This document shows, one piece after another, positions 63,352-64,000 of a stretch of 64,000 nucleotides of DNA. Made by a program: the position numbers and the translations under genes. How positions within the stretch are numbered: position 1 is the stretch's first letter; each line of letters starts with the position of its first letter. The stretch covers positions 37,916-101,915 of the forward strand of contig JAYVQC010000241.1 in assembly GCA_043757045.1 (NCBI GenBank), in the 5' to 3' direction. The notes below the pieces were generated by a model. That model was not told where the DNA came from. It worked only from the letters and a program-made list of their open reading frames with translations, and made no database searches. The stretch comes from JANNGC01 sp043757045. Lineage in GTDB: Bacteria; Verrucomicrobiota; Verrucomicrobiia; Limisphaerales; SIBH01.

Positions 63352-63984
63352 ATGCGTAAGCCCCTCCGCGTCACCGCCAACACATTGCCGCTTGCCCCCA
63401 CGTTTCTGAAACCCGACCGTGCGCGCGTGCGCATCGTCATCGCCATCACGGGAGCCAGCGGCGTCCTCTACACCCAGCGGTTGCTCGACTGCATTGATAC
63501 GACGCAACACGAGGTGCATCTGGTCCTGAGCAACTACGCGCACCAAGTGATTAAAGACGAACTGCCCGGCGGTCTCCGCGTGCCGGCGGGCGTGCCGACG
63601 CACGGCTTGAAAAGCATGAACGTCCCCTTCGTGAGCGGCAGCAATCCCTTCGACGTGATGGTCGTGATCCCCTGCACGATGGGCACGATGGGCCGCATCG
63701 CCCACGGCATCAGCGAGGACGTGCTGACCCGCGCCGCCGACGTGATGCTGAAGGAGAAGCGCAAATTCATCCTCGTGCCGCGCGAGATGCCGCTGAGCCT
63801 CATCCATGTGAAGAACATGGAGTTGCTCCTCCTCGCCGGCGCGACGCTGCTGCCGGCGAATCCGTTTTTCTACACGAACCCCAAGACCATCGAAGAAGTC
63901 GTGGACACCGTGGTGGCTCGCGTGCTCGACCACATGGGGCTGCCACAAAAACTGGTCGCACGCTGGGCGGAGGAGGGAGATTGA
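63352..63984 (+). CDS. ubiX: UbiX-type flavin prenyltransferase
   Basis: A 210-aa protein. UbiX joins dimethylallyl phosphate to FMN to make the prenylated flavin cofactor of UbiD decarboxylases; the usual pathway is ubiquinone/menaquinone-type synthesis or aromatic acid decarboxylation. Visible family motifs: the FMN-binding TGASGVLY (about 33-40), LVLSNYA, SGSNPFDVMVVIPCTMGTM, ISEDVLTRAADVMLKEKRK, VPREMPLSLIHVKNM and NPFFYTNPKTIEEVVDTVV. Met stands where Thr is usual in R-E-T-P-L. Length fits the family with a roughly 25-residue N-terminal extension. ATG 63352 is preferred over in-frame ATG 63301, because the latter would overlap the divergent nuclease start. No ubiD is in view; only 16 nt remain in the window after the stop. 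Confidence 0.93.
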   Translation: MRKPLRVTANTLPLAPTFLKPDRARVRIVIAITGASGVLYTQRLLDCIDTTQHEVHLVLSNYAHQVIKDELPGGLRVPAGVPTHGLKSMNVPFVSGSNPFDVMVVIPCTMGTMGRIAHGISEDVLTRAADVMLKEKRKFILVPREMPLSLIHVKNMELLLLAGATLLPANPFFYTNPKTIEEVVDTVVARVLDHMGLPQKLVARWAEEGD

Positions 63985-64000
63985 ATTTAGCGCAGAGACG

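Overview
The window is high-GC bacterial DNA that reads almost entirely from the + strand. It is dominated by seven very large secreted modular proteins. Architecture points to the phylum Verrucomicrobiota, probably a soil or freshwater relative of the Pedosphaera/Limisphaerales group. The grounds are strings of BACON, Ig-like, cadherin-like, HYR-like, lamin-tail (LTD), PA14 and Calx-beta modules, Asn/Thr-rich linkers, and a recurrent C-terminal module ending in variants of F-Y-R. This assignment rests on recalled family architecture, not on a search.

Layout. (1) 3-12950: the 3' part of a giant surface protein that runs off the left edge. It has a metzincin-like fragment, a PKD-like domain, five BACON repeats and a cohesin-like domain, then 14 copies of a poorly described 'GPG..FWWKVSS' module interleaved with 17 Ig-like domains. 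(2) 13000-14445: a TolC-family outer-membrane protein. (3) 14442-18998: a secreted family-8 polysaccharide lyase (hyaluronan/chondroitin/xanthan lyase type), overlapping the tolC-like gene by 4 nt. (4) 19054-19719: a NarL/LuxR-type response regulator whose phospho-acceptor Asp is replaced by Asn, followed by a good intrinsic terminator. These four genes look like one transcription unit. (5) 20176-30075: a 3.3 kaa protein with PA14-like, Ig, six lamin-tail domains, a CotH-kinase domain, dockerin-like and cohesin-like modules. (6) 30209-33115: a protein of ten BACON repeats. (7) 33209-50749: a 5846-aa protein with 54 BACON repeats, three cohesin-like domains, six HYR-like domains and a dockerin-like domain. 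(8) 50768-57004: a 2078-aa protein that shares the HYR/dockerin/cohesin block with (7), then nine cadherin-like and four Calx-beta domains, ending at a perfect 11-bp terminator. (9) 57482-62554: a cadherin-like/Ig/VWA protein. The right end returns to ordinary genes: a secreted SNase-like nuclease on the - strand and ubiX.

How they may work together. All the giant proteins whose N-termini are visible have Sec-type signal peptides, and six of the seven large secreted products share the C-terminal module, which suggests a common export, sorting or anchoring route. Seven cohesin-like and three dockerin-like modules lie within the scaffold proteins themselves and not on the lyase. This would fit a self-assembling cell-surface meshwork better than a classical cellulosome. 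The lyase, the TolC-like channel and the atypical regulator may link the coat to glycosaminoglycan-like or exopolysaccharide substrates. That is inference.

Two nucleotide-level features stand out. Degenerate heptanucleotide tandem arrays (7-bp units, often as facing inverted arrays) occur in two signal-peptide coding regions, in a dockerin-cohesin linker and in one intergenic gap. Compound palindromic elements lie at 57.1 kb and 62.6 kb.
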